The position numbers were made by a program, and so were the translations under genes. The notes below the pieces were generated by a model, which did not search any database, was not told where the DNA came from, and saw only the letters and a list, made by a program, of their open reading frames with translations. A DNA stretch of 64,000 nt from an uncultured Vicinamibacterales bacterium (lineage in GTDB: Bacteria; Acidobacteriota; Vicinamibacteria; Vicinamibacterales; UBA8438): positions 4,770,910-4,834,909 of the forward strand of contig OY282382.1 of NCBI GenBank assembly GCA_958295905.1, in the 5' to 3' direction. Below, piece after piece: positions 41,518 to 51,035 of the stretch (position 1 is the stretch's first letter; each line of letters opens with the position of its first letter).

Positions 41518-41562
41518 AAAAAAACCCGGAGCCGGGAGAGGAGGACTCTCCCGACCCCGGGG
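41518..41562 (-). terminator. intrinsic terminator of TonB receptor copy 1
   Basis: In the receptor's direction of transcription a long G+C-rich stem (CCCGGGGTCGGGAGAG paired with CTCTCCCGGCTCCGGG) is followed immediately by seven T residues. This is a textbook rho-independent terminator about 55 bp after the stop codon. Confidence 0.9.
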
Positions 41563-41615
41563 GAAGGAGGGTGGGACCACACCCGGAAATCAGGCTTGGT
41601 CCCCGCGGGGCCCGC

Positions 41616-44600
41616 TCAGAAGCGGGCGGTGACCGCGAAGCGGATGACCCGGCCGGGCAGCAGCCTGACCGCGCGCTCCCAACCCGACAGGGACTGGTAC
41701 CCGGCTCCGGTGCTGCCGCTGTGGTTGAAGGTGTTCTCCAACTCGACGCCGTTGTTCATCATGTTGAAGAACTCCCACCGCGCCTCGTAGCGCCACGACC
41801 CGACGTTGAACACCTTCAGGAAGTTCATGTCGAGCTGCGTCCAGTACGGCAGGAACTTCACGCTGGCCAGCGGAACCATCGGCGCCCAGTATCCACTATC
41901 GGAGGTGGACACCGTGGGCACGCCCTCCGGCACCAACCGCTCGCCGAGCACGCACGGCGCCACGCAGTGCCCCGGCTGCCCATAGAGCCGATTGGAGTAG
42001 GTGCCGAGCAACTCGTTGGGCTCACCGCTGTAGCGGCGGACGTTGAGCCCTTCCTGGAAAGCGCCCCAGCGGATGTTCCCGCCGCCCGGATACGCCTGCA
42101 GCGAAGCGCCGAACTGCATGTCCCCGAGGCCCGGCAGCGAGAACGGCTGCGTGCCCGACAGCTTGAACTCGTGCCGGAACGGGCGCGGGAAGCTGCCCTG
42201 GTCGCAGAAGCGCATCTCGTTGGGGTTGTCTCCGCGATGCATGACGTCCGAGCACAGATTGGTCTCGCCGCCGTAGCTGCCGCCCCCGGCGGTGGAGTCG
42301 AAGTTGTAGATGGTGGTGCGGCCGGTGTCCTCCATCGACCAGCCTCCGAAGAGGGTGCCGCCGCCCGCCAGACGGCCCTGCGCGCTCAACTCGAATCCGT
42401 GGTAGATGTTCGAGTAGCCGTCGACCGTCGTCTGCTCCCAGACGTTGTCGTCCACGCCGCGGAGGTCCGGGTCGAGGTTGAAGACCGTGAACGAGCCGGT
42501 CATCGGATACGGCCGCGCCACCTGGATGTAGCGGCCCGTTCCGGCGTACGCGGGGTCGGGGCTGCCGTCGGGAAGCGCCCCGAAGTCGGAGAAGTTGACG
42601 TCGAGATTGTCCCGGCTGAACGTGTTGCGGAAGTACCGGCGGCGGTACTCCGCGCTGAGCGACAGACCCGGGAAGATCTCCTGCTGGATGCCCCCCGTCC
42701 AGATGTGGTTGTACTCCCGCGCGAAGTCGTCCAGGTTCGGGTTGGCCGAAGGAATGGTGAACGAACCGAAGGCCTGGGACCGACGCGGCCCGATCTCCCA
42801 GTTCTGGGCGATGTCGTCGTTCTGGCTGCCGGCGTACATGAGCGCCGTGGCCGATCCCGGCGCGGCGCACTCCGCATCGCCGGCGGCCGCCGCGGTCGGG
42901 TTCAGCGCGCAGTCCAGCCACACCCGCCGGTCGGTCCGGGCGCCCCCGTACTGGTAACGGGAAGGCAGGCCGGTGCCGACGTCCCGCACGTACTTGTTCC
43001 AACTGAACTTCAGGGCGGTCTTGGCGTCGCCGAACACGTCGTAGGCCAAGCTGAACCGCGGCGAGAAGTCCGGACCGTAGCTGGGCAGCTCATTCCGCGC
43101 GCGTCCGGGCCGGGTGGCCGACGGCGTGAACCGCCCCAAGCCCTTGGGGGTATCCGGAATCGACACCGCGGCCCAGTCGACCCGCAGACCGTAGTTGAGG
43201 GTCAGCCGGTCGACCGTCCAGGAGTCCTGCGCGTAGATGCCCCCGTTGTAGTCGAGGTTGTAGGCGCGGTATTCCGGGAAGTTGTAGACATCGACGAATT
43301 CAGGAGCGCCGATGGTTCCGGGGGGCAGGCCCAGCGCGAGGTTCGACTCCGCCGCGAAATGAGCGGCGTCAACGAAGCCCAAGACACCCCCGTAGGAGTT
43401 CGGCGAATCATCGTAACGTTGCGTCAAGTGGGCGTTGGCATTCCTGGTGTGCCGGTTCTGACCGTTGGAGAAGTTCATCCCCACCTTGAAGCTGTGCGAC
43501 CCCGTCACGTACGACACCGCACTCTGATACGCCCAGCGGTGCGAGTAGTTGTTCTCCTCGCCCTGTTCCTTGAGGCCGTACAACAACCCCAGGTGGGCGT
43601 CCCGCTTGGGAACCCTGCTGTACCAGAGGTCGCCGCCCGCCACCTGCGCGTTATACGCGGGCGAGCCGGGCTCGTGGTAGCAGGGCGTGGAGAAGCAGGT
43701 GGCCAACGAGTCGTCCGACGGCTTCGGCTGCCTGAAGTACTCATAGTCCCCGAGGGAGCTGAAGCGGTAGTAGCCGGGGTCCCAGTCCTCGTAGACCAGC
43801 GAGAATCCGAACTCGGCCAGCATCCGGTTGCTCAGCGTGCCGGTCCACTTCGCGGTCCCCGTGTCGTAGTGCGGCGAGGTCCAGGACGACGCCGCGGTCT
43901 CCAGGTCGGTGCCGGGGCCGTGATTGCTGAACCGGCGCTTCCGCACCTTGTCGAACATGGCCGAAATCTTGTGCTGCGGGTTCATCTGCCACGTCAGCCG
44001 CGCATTGGCGCTGGTGATGCTGTTTCGGTCGAGGGCCGGCGACCCGTCCCGGTTGACGCTGTTCAGCACGCCGTCGTCGATGACGTTCCGCCGCGCCGAC
44101 GAGAAGAACCACAGCTTGTCGCGGAACACCGGACCGCCGATCGACCCGTTGAAGTCGTAGATGATGGAGACCCTGGGGGTCTCGAGAACGCCCAAGTCCT
44201 GCAGCCGCGGGTTCAGGTTGTCGGCCTGCCACGACCCCGGGGTCCCGCCCGCGAAGAAGTTGCCGCTGAACTGGTTGCCGCCCTCGTTCGGGATCATGTT
44301 GATGCGCAGGCCGCCGTTCTGCGTCTCCGCCGTCGCGCCCGACGTCGTGTACGACGTCTCGGCCGCCATCATCGGGTTCATGTAAGCCTGGTAGCGGCCG
44401 TCGCTGATCAACGTGTTGATCATCATGCCGTCGATCTCGACCGTGGTGTGCGCCGCGTCGAGGCCGCGGCCCATCATCTCGGACTGCTGCGCGCCGGCGG
44501 TGCCGCCCATGTCGGGGGCCCGGGCCTTGACGCCGGGGATCAGCAGGGCGTACGACCACGTGCTGCGACCGGTCGGAATCGCTTCCTGCGTCTCGCGCGT

Positions 44601-45014
44601 CATCACCTCGATGCGCTGCACCTGCTGCACGTCGACGACCGGCGTCTCGCCGGACACCGTGATGGTCTCTTCGACCGACCCGACCGACATCACCGCGTCG
44701 ATCGGCAACGCCACGTCGGCCCCGAGGATGAGCTCGTCACGCACCAGCGTGCCGAAGCCCGGCAGCGTGAAGACCACCGTGTACTCGCCCGGCCGCAGGT
44801 CGATGATGTTGTAACTTCCCGTGCCGTCGGTGAAGACCACACGCGACCCTTCGATCAGGACGTCGCTCGACGCCTCGACGGTCACACCGGGCAGCACGCC
44901 GCCGGTGTCGTCCGTGACCGAGCCCGAGATCGAACTCTGGGCCACGGCAACAGCGGGCGCCAGCAGCAGAGCCGCTGCCGCGACCGCAAGAAACCTCCTC
45001 AACCTCATGCGCAC
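41616..45014 (-). CDS. TonB-dependent receptor with carboxypeptidase-regulatory-like domain, copy 1
   Basis: 1,132 residues from ATG 45014, with a GAGGAGG ribosome-binding site. A signal peptide (LRRFLAVAAAALLLAPAVAV) is followed by a CarboxypepD_reg-like/Oar-type Ig domain (ISGSVTDDTGGVLPGVTVEA, about 28-110). The plug follows (SGETPVVDVQQVQRIEVMTR ... AHTTVEIDGMMINTLISDG), then a 22-strand barrel ending in PGRVIRFAVTARF. These Oar-like receptors import large substrates such as oligosaccharides or peptides using TonB energy. The gene follows a small OMP gene by 121 bp. Compared with copy 2 it differs mostly in residues ~424-487 and ~525-582, likely surface loops; elsewhere the two are nearly identical. 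Confidence 0.93.
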   Translation of the reverse strand: MRMRLRRFLAVAAAALLLAPAVAVAQSSISGSVTDDTGGVLPGVTVEASSDVLIEGSRVVFTDGTGSYNIIDLRPGEYTVVFTLPGFGTLVRDELILGADVALPIDAVMSVGSVEETITVSGETPVVDVQQVQRIEVMTRETQEAIPTGRSTWSYALLIPGVKARAPDMGGTAGAQQSEMMGRGLDAAHTTVEIDGMMINTLISDGRYQAYMNPMMAAETSYTTSGATAETQNGGLRINMIPNEGGNQFSGNFFAGGTPGSWQADNLNPRLQDLGVLETPRVSIIYDFNGSIGGPVFRDKLWFFSSARRNVIDDGVLNSVNRDGSPALDRNSITSANARLTWQMNPQHKISAMFDKVRKRRFSNHGPGTDLETAASSWTSPHYDTGTAKWTGTLSNRMLAEFGFSLVYEDWDPGYYRFSSLGDYEYFRQPKPSDDSLATCFSTPCYHEPGSPAYNAQVAGGDLWYSRVPKRDAHLGLLYGLKEQGEENNYSHRWAYQSAVSYVTGSHSFKVGMNFSNGQNRHTRNANAHLTQRYDDSPNSYGGVLGFVDAAHFAAESNLALGLPPGTIGAPEFVDVYNFPEYRAYNLDYNGGIYAQDSWTVDRLTLNYGLRVDWAAVSIPDTPKGLGRFTPSATRPGRARNELPSYGPDFSPRFSLAYDVFGDAKTALKFSWNKYVRDVGTGLPSRYQYGGARTDRRVWLDCALNPTAAAAGDAECAAPGSATALMYAGSQNDDIAQNWEIGPRRSQAFGSFTIPSANPNLDDFAREYNHIWTGGIQQEIFPGLSLSAEYRRRYFRNTFSRDNLDVNFSDFGALPDGSPDPAYAGTGRYIQVARPYPMTGSFTVFNLDPDLRGVDDNVWEQTTVDGYSNIYHGFELSAQGRLAGGGTLFGGWSMEDTGRTTIYNFDSTAGGGSYGGETNLCSDVMHRGDNPNEMRFCDQGSFPRPFRHEFKLSGTQPFSLPGLGDMQFGASLQAYPGGGNIRWGAFQEGLNVRRYSGEPNELLGTYSNRLYGQPGHCVAPCVLGERLVPEGVPTVSTSDSGYWAPMVPLASVKFLPYWTQLDMNFLKVFNVGSWRYEARWEFFNMMNNGVELENTFNHSGSTGAGYQSLSGWERAVRLLPGRVIRFAVTARF

Positions 45015-45059
45015 ACCTCCTCGATAGACACGACCGTCAACTTCGATTCAACTCTCAAC

Positions 45060-45077
45060 ATCGTTCACATCGTTCAC
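45060..45077 (-). promoter_or_regulatory. tandem 9-mers upstream of TonB receptor copy 1
   Basis: On the transcribed strand GTGAACGAT occurs twice in tandem, 46-63 bp before the receptor start codon. The same arrangement is at 49873-49890 in copy 2. It could be an operator, but no regulator is known. Confidence 0.35.
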
Positions 45078-45135
45078 GCCGACCGGGCGCGTTTTCTTTT
45101 CCCCGCGCCAATACCCTCCCGGAGCGATCCGGCGG

Positions 45136-45912
45136 TCAGTTCCGCCGGGAGCCCAGCCGGACCACCGCGCCGATCGAGATCGAGAAGTCCTTGTAGTTGG
45201 CCCCGCCCGCGTTCAACAGCGACGCCTGCGACCCCGGATCCGACAAGTCCGGATCGGGGAAGAAGGTGACCCGATAGTCCGCCTGCACCCGGAACGCGGT
45301 GTTCTCGGTCATGTCGATGTCGACGCCGCCGCCGGGCTGAATCGCCCAGTGCGTCGCGGTGTGACCGAAGAACCCGATCTTGCGCAACCCGCGCGTGACC
45401 CCGACCAGCCCGTGGAAGAACGGACGAGCGCCGCCGGTGTCGAAGTGAAACCGGGGGCCGCCCAGAACGCCGACCGTCTGGATGTTCACGTGGCACGTCG
45501 ACAGAACGTCCTCATAGTCGTATTGATCGCGCGACAGCCTCGGCGAGCAGTACTCATCCTCCGGCCGCGAGATCGAGAACGCCTGGAAATCCTGGTCCGG
45601 CGGCGACTTCACCACCGGGTCGCTCGGTCCGCCGGAGTACGTGTCGCTCGGCGTGATGCCGCGCCGGTAGTGGCCGTTCAGGTCGAACGCGAACGACATG
45701 AAGTCGTTCAACTGAATCGACGAATCGAAGAAAAACCCGAACGGCAGGTTGGACGCGTTGGCGGCCAACTCGTTGTTCGACAGGAACGAGTACCCGATGG
45801 CCACGTCCCCGCCGGTCTGCGCCGCCGCCGGCTGGGGCAGGCCGAACGCCAGGGCCGCCAGAACACCACCGAGCACAAGACGCCTGCGTCTACGTATCAT
45901 CCACCGCATCAT
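45136..45912 (-). CDS. small outer-membrane beta-barrel protein, copy 1
   Basis: 258 residues from ATG 45912, selected for its GGAGGAGG ribosome-binding site 6 nt upstream and the signal peptide (RRRLVLGGVLAALAFGLPQP-AAAQ). The mature chain is an eight-strand-barrel-like protein: GDVAIGYSFLSNNELAANAS, FFFDSSIQLNDFMSFAFDLN, GGPRFHFDTGGARPFFHGLV and a closing DFSISIGAVVRLGSRRN. It resembles porin-family/OmpW-like outer-membrane proteins. It is the first gene of a two-gene unit with the TonB receptor and may be an accessory pore or receptor component. Copy 2 encodes an identical protein. Confidence 0.85.
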   Translation of the reverse strand: MMRWMIRRRRRLVLGGVLAALAFGLPQPAAAQTGGDVAIGYSFLSNNELAANASNLPFGFFFDSSIQLNDFMSFAFDLNGHYRRGITPSDTYSGGPSDPVVKSPPDQDFQAFSISRPEDEYCSPRLSRDQYDYEDVLSTCHVNIQTVGVLGGPRFHFDTGGARPFFHGLVGVTRGLRKIGFFGHTATHWAIQPGGGVDIDMTENTAFRVQADYRVTFFPDPDLSDPGSQASLLNAGGANYKDFSISIGAVVRLGSRRN

Positions 45913-46190
45913 CCACAACCTCCTCCGAGAGCCGAATCCACCGTTCACACCCAGCCGGATACCGATCTGGGGCTCCACGACGCGACCGAACGCTGACGCG
46001 GAGCGCCAGCAACCTCCCGTGCTGCGCCAGTATCAGAAGCAAGTACCGTGCCGTCTACATGCCGGAACTCAGGGCGCTCGAGCCGCGTATAGCCCCTGCC
46101 CTCGGCCGACGGCGAGCCCGCGTAAACATCCAAAACATTGGAGCGGCATCCAACGAATTGGTGACGGGCGTGTTGCGTACGATCGCAACA

Positions 46191-46328
46191 AGGAATCGAA
46201 TCAACCGGATTTCACGGAAACGGAGCGGGAGGTCATCGAATCGGCCCCCGGCGATATCAAATGTCACCACACCGATGACACCACTCGGTCGTCCTCGTCA
46301 ACAGCCTGGAGGGAGCAAGCCGACCGAC
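46191..46328. other. spacer between the two duplication units
   Basis: About 107 bp (46191-46296) have no counterpart in the other copy; the second unit then begins at about 46297. No gene is seen. Confidence 0.5.
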
Positions 46329-46373
46329 AAAAAAACCCCGGAGCCGGGAGAGGAGGACTCTCCCGACCCCGGG
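46329..46373 (-). terminator. intrinsic terminator of TonB receptor copy 2
   Basis: Same G+C-rich stem-loop and seven-T tract as the terminator of copy 1, with a one-base difference at the stem/T-tract boundary. Confidence 0.9.
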
Positions 46374-46428
46374 GGAAGGAGGGTGGGACCACGCCCGGAA
46401 ATCAGGCTTGGTCCCCCGCGGGGCCCGC

Positions 46429-49400
46429 TCAGAAGCGGGCGGTGACCGCGAAGCGGATGACCCGGCCGGGCAGCAGCCTGACCGCGCGCTCCCAACCCGA
46501 CAGGGACTGGTACCCGGCTCCGGTGCTGCCGCTGTGGTTGAAGGTGTTCTCCAACTCGACGCCGTTGTTCATCATGTTGAAGAACTCCCACCGCGCCTCG
46601 TAGCGCCACGACCCGACGTTGAACACCTTCAGGAAGTTCATGTCGAGCTGCGTCCAGTACGGCAGGAACTTCACGCTGGCCAGCGGAACCATCGGCGCCC
46701 AGTATCCACTATCGGAGGTGGACACCGTGGGCACGCCCTCCGGCACAAACCTGGCGCCGAGCTCGCAAGGCGCCACGCAGTGCCCCGGCTGCCCATAGAG
46801 CCGATTGGAGTAGGTGCCGAGCAACTCGTTGGGCTCACCGCTGTAGCGGCGGACGTTGAGCCCTTCCTGGAAAGCGCCCCAGCGGATGTTCCCGCCGCCC
46901 GGATACGCCTGCAGCGAAGCGCCGAACTGCATGTCCCCGAGACCCGGCAACGAGAACGGCTGCGTGCCCGACAGCTTGAACTCGTGCCGGAACGGGCGCG
47001 GGAAGCTGCCCTGGTCGCAGAAGCGCATCTGGTTGGGGTTGTCTCCGCGGTGCATGACGTCCGAGCACAGATTGGTCTCGCCGCCGTAGCTGCCGCCCCC
47101 GGCGGTGGAGTCGAAGTTGTAGATGGTGGTGCGGCCGGTGTCCTCCATCGACCAGCCTCCGAAGAGGGTGCCGCCGCCCGCCAGACGGCCCTGCGCGCTC
47201 AACTCGAAACCATGGTAGATGTTCGAGTAGCCGTCGACCGTCGTCTGCTCCCAGACGTTGTCGTCCACGCCGCGGAGGGCCGGGTCGAGGTTGAAGACCG
47301 TGAACGAGCCGGTCATCGGATACGGCCGCGCCACCTGGATGTAGCGGCCCGTTCCGGCGTACGCGGGGTCGGGGCTGCCGTCGGGAAGCGCCCCGAAGTC
47401 GGAGAAGTTGACGTCGAGATTGTCCCGGCTGAACGTGTTGCGGAAATACCGGCGGCGGTACTCTCCGCTGAGCGACAGGCCCGGGAAGATCTCCTGCTGG
47501 ATGCCGACCGTCCAGATGTGGTTGTACTCCCGCGCGAAGTCGTCCAGGTTCGGGTTGGCCGAGGGAATGGTGAACGAACCGAAGGCCGCGGACCTCTGCG
47601 GCCCGATCTCCCAGTTCTGGGCGACGTCGTCGTTCTGGCTGGCGGCGTACATGAGCGCCGTGGCCGATCCCGGCGCGGCGCACTCCGCATCGCCGGCGGC
47701 CGCCGCGGTCGGGTTCAGCGCGCAGTCCAGCCACACCCGCTGGTCGGTCCGGGCACCCCCGTACTGGTAACGGGAAGGCAGGCCGGTGCCGACGTCCCGC
47801 ACGTACTTGTTGTAGCCGAACTTCAGGGCCGTCCTGGCGTCGCCGAACACGTCGTAGGCCAAGCTGAACCGCGGCGAAAAGTCCGGACCGTAGCTGGGCA
47901 GCTCGTTCCGCGGGCGTCCGGGCCGGATGTCCGACTCCGTGAACCGCCCCAAGCCTTTCGGGGTGTCCGGAATCGACACCGCGGCCCAGTCGACCCGCAG
48001 ACCGTAGTTGAGGGTCAGCCGGTCGACCGTCCAGGAGTCCTGCGCATAGATGCCTCCGTTGTAGTCGAGGTTGTAGGCGCGGTTCTCCGGAAAGTTGTGG
48101 ACGTCGGCCCACTCGGCCGCCCCGGTGGTGCCGGGGGGCAGGCCCAGCGCGTTGTTCGCCTCAGCCGCGAAGTGCGAGGAGGTGACGAAGTCCAGCGTGC
48201 GCCCGTACGTGTTCGGCGAATCGTCGTAACGCTGCGTCAGGTCGCCGTTGCCGGTCCTCGTGTGCCGGTTCTGGCCGTGGGAGAAGTTCATCCCCACCTT
48301 GAAGCTGTGCGAACCCGTCACGTACGACACCGCGCTCTGATACGCCCAGCGGTGCGAGTAGTTGTTCTGCTCGTGCTCGTCCGAAACGCCGTACGTCATC
48401 CCCAAGTGCGAGTCGATTTTGGGAACGACATTGTACCAGTTGGCGCCGGGTGCCATCTGCGCCATGTACGCGGCCGAGCCGGGTGCGTCATAGCAGGGCG
48501 TCGAGAAGCAGGTGGCCAGCTCGCCGCCCGCCGGCTTCGTCTGACTGAAGTAGTCGTAGTCGCCGAGCGAGCTGAAGCGGTAGTAGCCGGGGTCCCAGTC
48601 CTCGTAGACCAGCGAGAACCCGAACTCGGCCAGCATCCGGTTGCTCAGCGTGCCGGTCCACTTCGCGGTCCCCGTGTCGTAGTGCGGCGAGGTCCAGGAC
48701 TGGGCCGCCGTCTCGATGTCGTCCCCGGGGCCGTGCTCGCTGAACCGGCGCTTCCGCACCTTGTCGAACATGACCGAGAGCTTGTTCTGCTGGTTCATCT
48801 GCCACGTCAGCCGCGCGTTGGCGCTGGTGATGCTGTTCCGGTCGAGGGCCGGCGACCCGTCCCGGTTGGTGCTGTTCAGCACGCCGTCGTCGATGACGTT
48901 CCGCCGCGCCGACGAGAAGAACCACAGCCTGTCGCGGAACACCGGACCGCCGATCGACCCGTTGAAGTCGTAGATGATGGAGACCCTGGGGGTCTCGAGA
49001 ACGCCCAGGTCCTGCAGCCGCGGGTTCAGGTTGTCGGCCTGCCACGCCCCCGGGGTCCCGCCCGCAAAGAAGTTGCCGCTGAACTGGTTGCCGCCCTCGT
49101 TCGGGATCATGTTGATGCGCAGACCGCCGTTCTGCGTCTCCGCCGTCGCGCCCGACGTCGTGTACGACGTCTCGGCCGCCATCATCGGGTTCATGTAAGC
49201 CTGGTAGCGGCCGTCGCTGATCAACGTGTTGATCATCATGCCGTCGATCTCGACCGTGGTGTGCGCCGCGTCGAGGCCGCGGCCCATCATCTCGGACTGC
49301 TGCGCGCCGGCGGTGCCGCCCATGTCGGGGGCCCGGGCCTTGACGCCGGGGATCAGCAGGGCGTACGACCACGTGCTGCGGCCGGTCGGAATCGCTTCCT

Positions 49401-49827
49401 GCGTCTCGCGCGTCATCACCTCGATGCGCTGCACCTGCTGCACGTCGACGACCGGCGTCTCGCCGGACACCGTGATGGTCTCTTCGACCGACCCGACCGA
49501 CATCACCGCGTCGATCGGCAACGCCACGTCGGCCCCGAGGATGAGCTCGTCACGCACCAGCGTGCCGAAGCCCGGCAGCGTGAAGACCACCGTGTACTCG
49601 CCCGGCCGCAGGTCGATGATGTTGTAACTTCCCGTGCCGTCGGTGAAGACCACACGCGACCCTTCGATCAGGACGTCGCTCGACGCCTCGACGGTCACAC
49701 CGGGCAGCACGCCGCCGGTGTCGTCCGTGACCGAGCCCGAGATCGAACTCTGGGCCACGGCAACAGCGGGCGCCAGCAGCAGAGCCGCTGCCGCGACCGC
49801 AAGAAACCTCCTCAACCTCATGCGCAC
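46429..49827 (-). CDS. TonB-dependent receptor with carboxypeptidase-regulatory-like domain, copy 2
   Basis: 1,132 residues, the same length and architecture as copy 1: signal peptide, regulatory Ig-like domain, plug, barrel. The N-terminal ~330 residues and C-terminal ~450 residues are nearly unchanged. Differences concentrate in residues ~424-487 (for example YDYFSQTKPAGGELATCFST here versus YEYFRQPKPSDDSLATCFST) and ~525-582 (NGDLTQRYDDSPNTYGRTLD versus NAHLTQRYDDSPNSYGGVLG). No net indels have accumulated, so the reading frame is under selection. This indicates functional divergence in ligand or phage-facing loops after duplication, or gene conversion with another paralogue. Confidence 0.93.
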   Translation of the reverse strand: MRMRLRRFLAVAAAALLLAPAVAVAQSSISGSVTDDTGGVLPGVTVEASSDVLIEGSRVVFTDGTGSYNIIDLRPGEYTVVFTLPGFGTLVRDELILGADVALPIDAVMSVGSVEETITVSGETPVVDVQQVQRIEVMTRETQEAIPTGRSTWSYALLIPGVKARAPDMGGTAGAQQSEMMGRGLDAAHTTVEIDGMMINTLISDGRYQAYMNPMMAAETSYTTSGATAETQNGGLRINMIPNEGGNQFSGNFFAGGTPGAWQADNLNPRLQDLGVLETPRVSIIYDFNGSIGGPVFRDRLWFFSSARRNVIDDGVLNSTNRDGSPALDRNSITSANARLTWQMNQQNKLSVMFDKVRKRRFSEHGPGDDIETAAQSWTSPHYDTGTAKWTGTLSNRMLAEFGFSLVYEDWDPGYYRFSSLGDYDYFSQTKPAGGELATCFSTPCYDAPGSAAYMAQMAPGANWYNVVPKIDSHLGMTYGVSDEHEQNNYSHRWAYQSAVSYVTGSHSFKVGMNFSHGQNRHTRTGNGDLTQRYDDSPNTYGRTLDFVTSSHFAAEANNALGLPPGTTGAAEWADVHNFPENRAYNLDYNGGIYAQDSWTVDRLTLNYGLRVDWAAVSIPDTPKGLGRFTESDIRPGRPRNELPSYGPDFSPRFSLAYDVFGDARTALKFGYNKYVRDVGTGLPSRYQYGGARTDQRVWLDCALNPTAAAAGDAECAAPGSATALMYAASQNDDVAQNWEIGPQRSAAFGSFTIPSANPNLDDFAREYNHIWTVGIQQEIFPGLSLSGEYRRRYFRNTFSRDNLDVNFSDFGALPDGSPDPAYAGTGRYIQVARPYPMTGSFTVFNLDPALRGVDDNVWEQTTVDGYSNIYHGFELSAQGRLAGGGTLFGGWSMEDTGRTTIYNFDSTAGGGSYGGETNLCSDVMHRGDNPNQMRFCDQGSFPRPFRHEFKLSGTQPFSLPGLGDMQFGASLQAYPGGGNIRWGAFQEGLNVRRYSGEPNELLGTYSNRLYGQPGHCVAPCELGARFVPEGVPTVSTSDSGYWAPMVPLASVKFLPYWTQLDMNFLKVFNVGSWRYEARWEFFNMMNNGVELENTFNHSGSTGAGYQSLSGWERAVRLLPGRVIRFAVTARF

Positions 49828-49872
49828 ACCTCCTCGATAGACACGACCGTCAACTTCGATTCAACTCTCAAC

Positions 49873-49890
49873 ATCGTTCACATCGTTCAC
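49873..49890 (-). promoter_or_regulatory. tandem 9-mers upstream of TonB receptor copy 2
   Basis: Two tandem GTGAACGAT motifs, as in copy 1, in an identical upstream region. Confidence 0.35.
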
Positions 49891-49948
49891 GCCGACCGGG
49901 CGCGTTTTCTTTTCCCCGCGCCAATACCCTCCCGGAGCGATCCGGCGG

Positions 49949-50725
49949 TCAGTTCCGCCGGGAGCCCAGCCGGACCACCGCGCCGATCGAGATCGAGAAG
50001 TCCTTGTAGTTGGCCCCGCCCGCGTTCAACAGCGACGCCTGCGACCCCGGATCCGACAAGTCCGGATCGGGGAAGAAGGTGACCCGATAGTCCGCCTGCA
50101 CCCGGAACGCGGTGTTCTCGGTCATGTCGATGTCGACGCCGCCGCCGGGCTGAATCGCCCAGTGCGTCGCGGTGTGACCGAAGAACCCGATCTTGCGCAA
50201 CCCGCGCGTGACCCCGACCAGCCCGTGGAAGAACGGACGAGCGCCGCCGGTGTCGAAGTGAAACCGGGGGCCGCCCAGAACGCCGACCGTCTGGATGTTC
50301 ACGTGGCACGTCGACAGAACGTCCTCATAGTCGTATTGATCGCGCGACAGCCTCGGCGAGCAGTACTCATCCTCCGGCCGCGAGATCGAGAACGCCTGGA
50401 AATCCTGGTCCGGCGGCGACTTCACCACCGGGTCGCTCGGTCCGCCGGAGTACGTGTCGCTCGGCGTGATGCCGCGCCGGTAGTGGCCGTTCAGGTCGAA
50501 CGCGAACGACATGAAGTCGTTCAACTGAATCGACGAATCGAAGAAAAACCCGAACGGCAGGTTGGACGCGTTGGCGGCCAACTCGTTGTTCGACAGGAAC
50601 GAGTACCCGATGGCCACGTCCCCGCCGGTCTGCGCCGCCGCCGGCTGGGGCAGGCCGAACGCCAGGGCCGCCAGAACACCACCGAGCACAAGACGCCTGC
50701 GTCTACGTATCATCCACCGCATCAT
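49949..50725 (-). CDS. small outer-membrane beta-barrel protein, copy 2
   Basis: 258 residues, translated sequence identical to copy 1 (45136-45912), with the same ribosome-binding site and 121-bp spacing to its TonB receptor. Complete identity contrasts with the diverged receptor segments. Its upstream region carries the 108-bp MITE-like insertion starting about 200 bp before the start codon, so its promoter may differ from copy 1. Confidence 0.85.
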   Translation of the reverse strand: MMRWMIRRRRRLVLGGVLAALAFGLPQPAAAQTGGDVAIGYSFLSNNELAANASNLPFGFFFDSSIQLNDFMSFAFDLNGHYRRGITPSDTYSGGPSDPVVKSPPDQDFQAFSISRPEDEYCSPRLSRDQYDYEDVLSTCHVNIQTVGVLGGPRFHFDTGGARPFFHGLVGVTRGLRKIGFFGHTATHWAIQPGGGVDIDMTENTAFRVQADYRVTFFPDPDLSDPGSQASLLNAGGANYKDFSISIGAVVRLGSRRN

Positions 50726-50927
50726 CCACAACCTCCTCCGAGAGCCGAATCCACCGTTCACACCCAGCCGGATACCGATCTGGGGCTCCACGACGCGACC
50801 GAACGCTGACGCGGAGCGCCAGCAACCTCCCGTGCTGCGCCAGTATCAGGAACAAGTACGTGCCGTCTACATGCCGGAACTCAGGGCGCTCGATCCGCGT
50901 ATAGCCCCTGCCCTCGGCAGACGGCGA

Positions 50928-51035
50928 GGAGTCTGCGCCGCAGGAAATCATGACCATATATTGCGCAAGCGCATACCATTGACCGCTACATATTGTGTCA
51001 GATCGGACCCAAAACCGTTCTGCGGCGAAGACTCC
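50928..51035. mobile_element. 108-bp MITE-like insertion, present only in duplication unit 2
   Basis: The ends are 16-bp inverted repeats with one mismatch: GGAGTCTGCGCCGCAG (50928-50943) and CTGCGGCGAAGACTCC (51020-51035). The interior is AT-richer than the genome and has no coding capacity. Unit 1 has the uninterrupted sequence GGCGAGCCCGCG at the equivalent place. Here it reads GGCGA-element-GAGCCCGCG, consistent with a GA (2-bp) target duplication. The left terminal sequence resembles the start of family A repeats. Confidence 0.85.

Larger units (their letters stand above)
41486..46190. repeat. tandem duplication unit 1 (small OMP + TonB-dependent receptor)
   Basis: Sequence from CGTCAACAGCCTGGAGGGAG (41486) to about 46190 is repeated at 46297-51105. 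Corresponding features are offset by 4811-4813 bp. Identity is near complete over most of the length, including terminators and upstream regions, with about 107 bp of unique DNA between the units. Confidence 0.93.

Noticed and set aside
41376-45269. 1,297-codon plus-strand frame opposite TonB receptor copy 1 (and its twin at 46408-50082)
   Set aside because: It is an antisense shadow of the receptor, with Arg/Val/Pro-rich low-information text and no motif. The minus-strand gene has a signal peptide, plug and barrel features.
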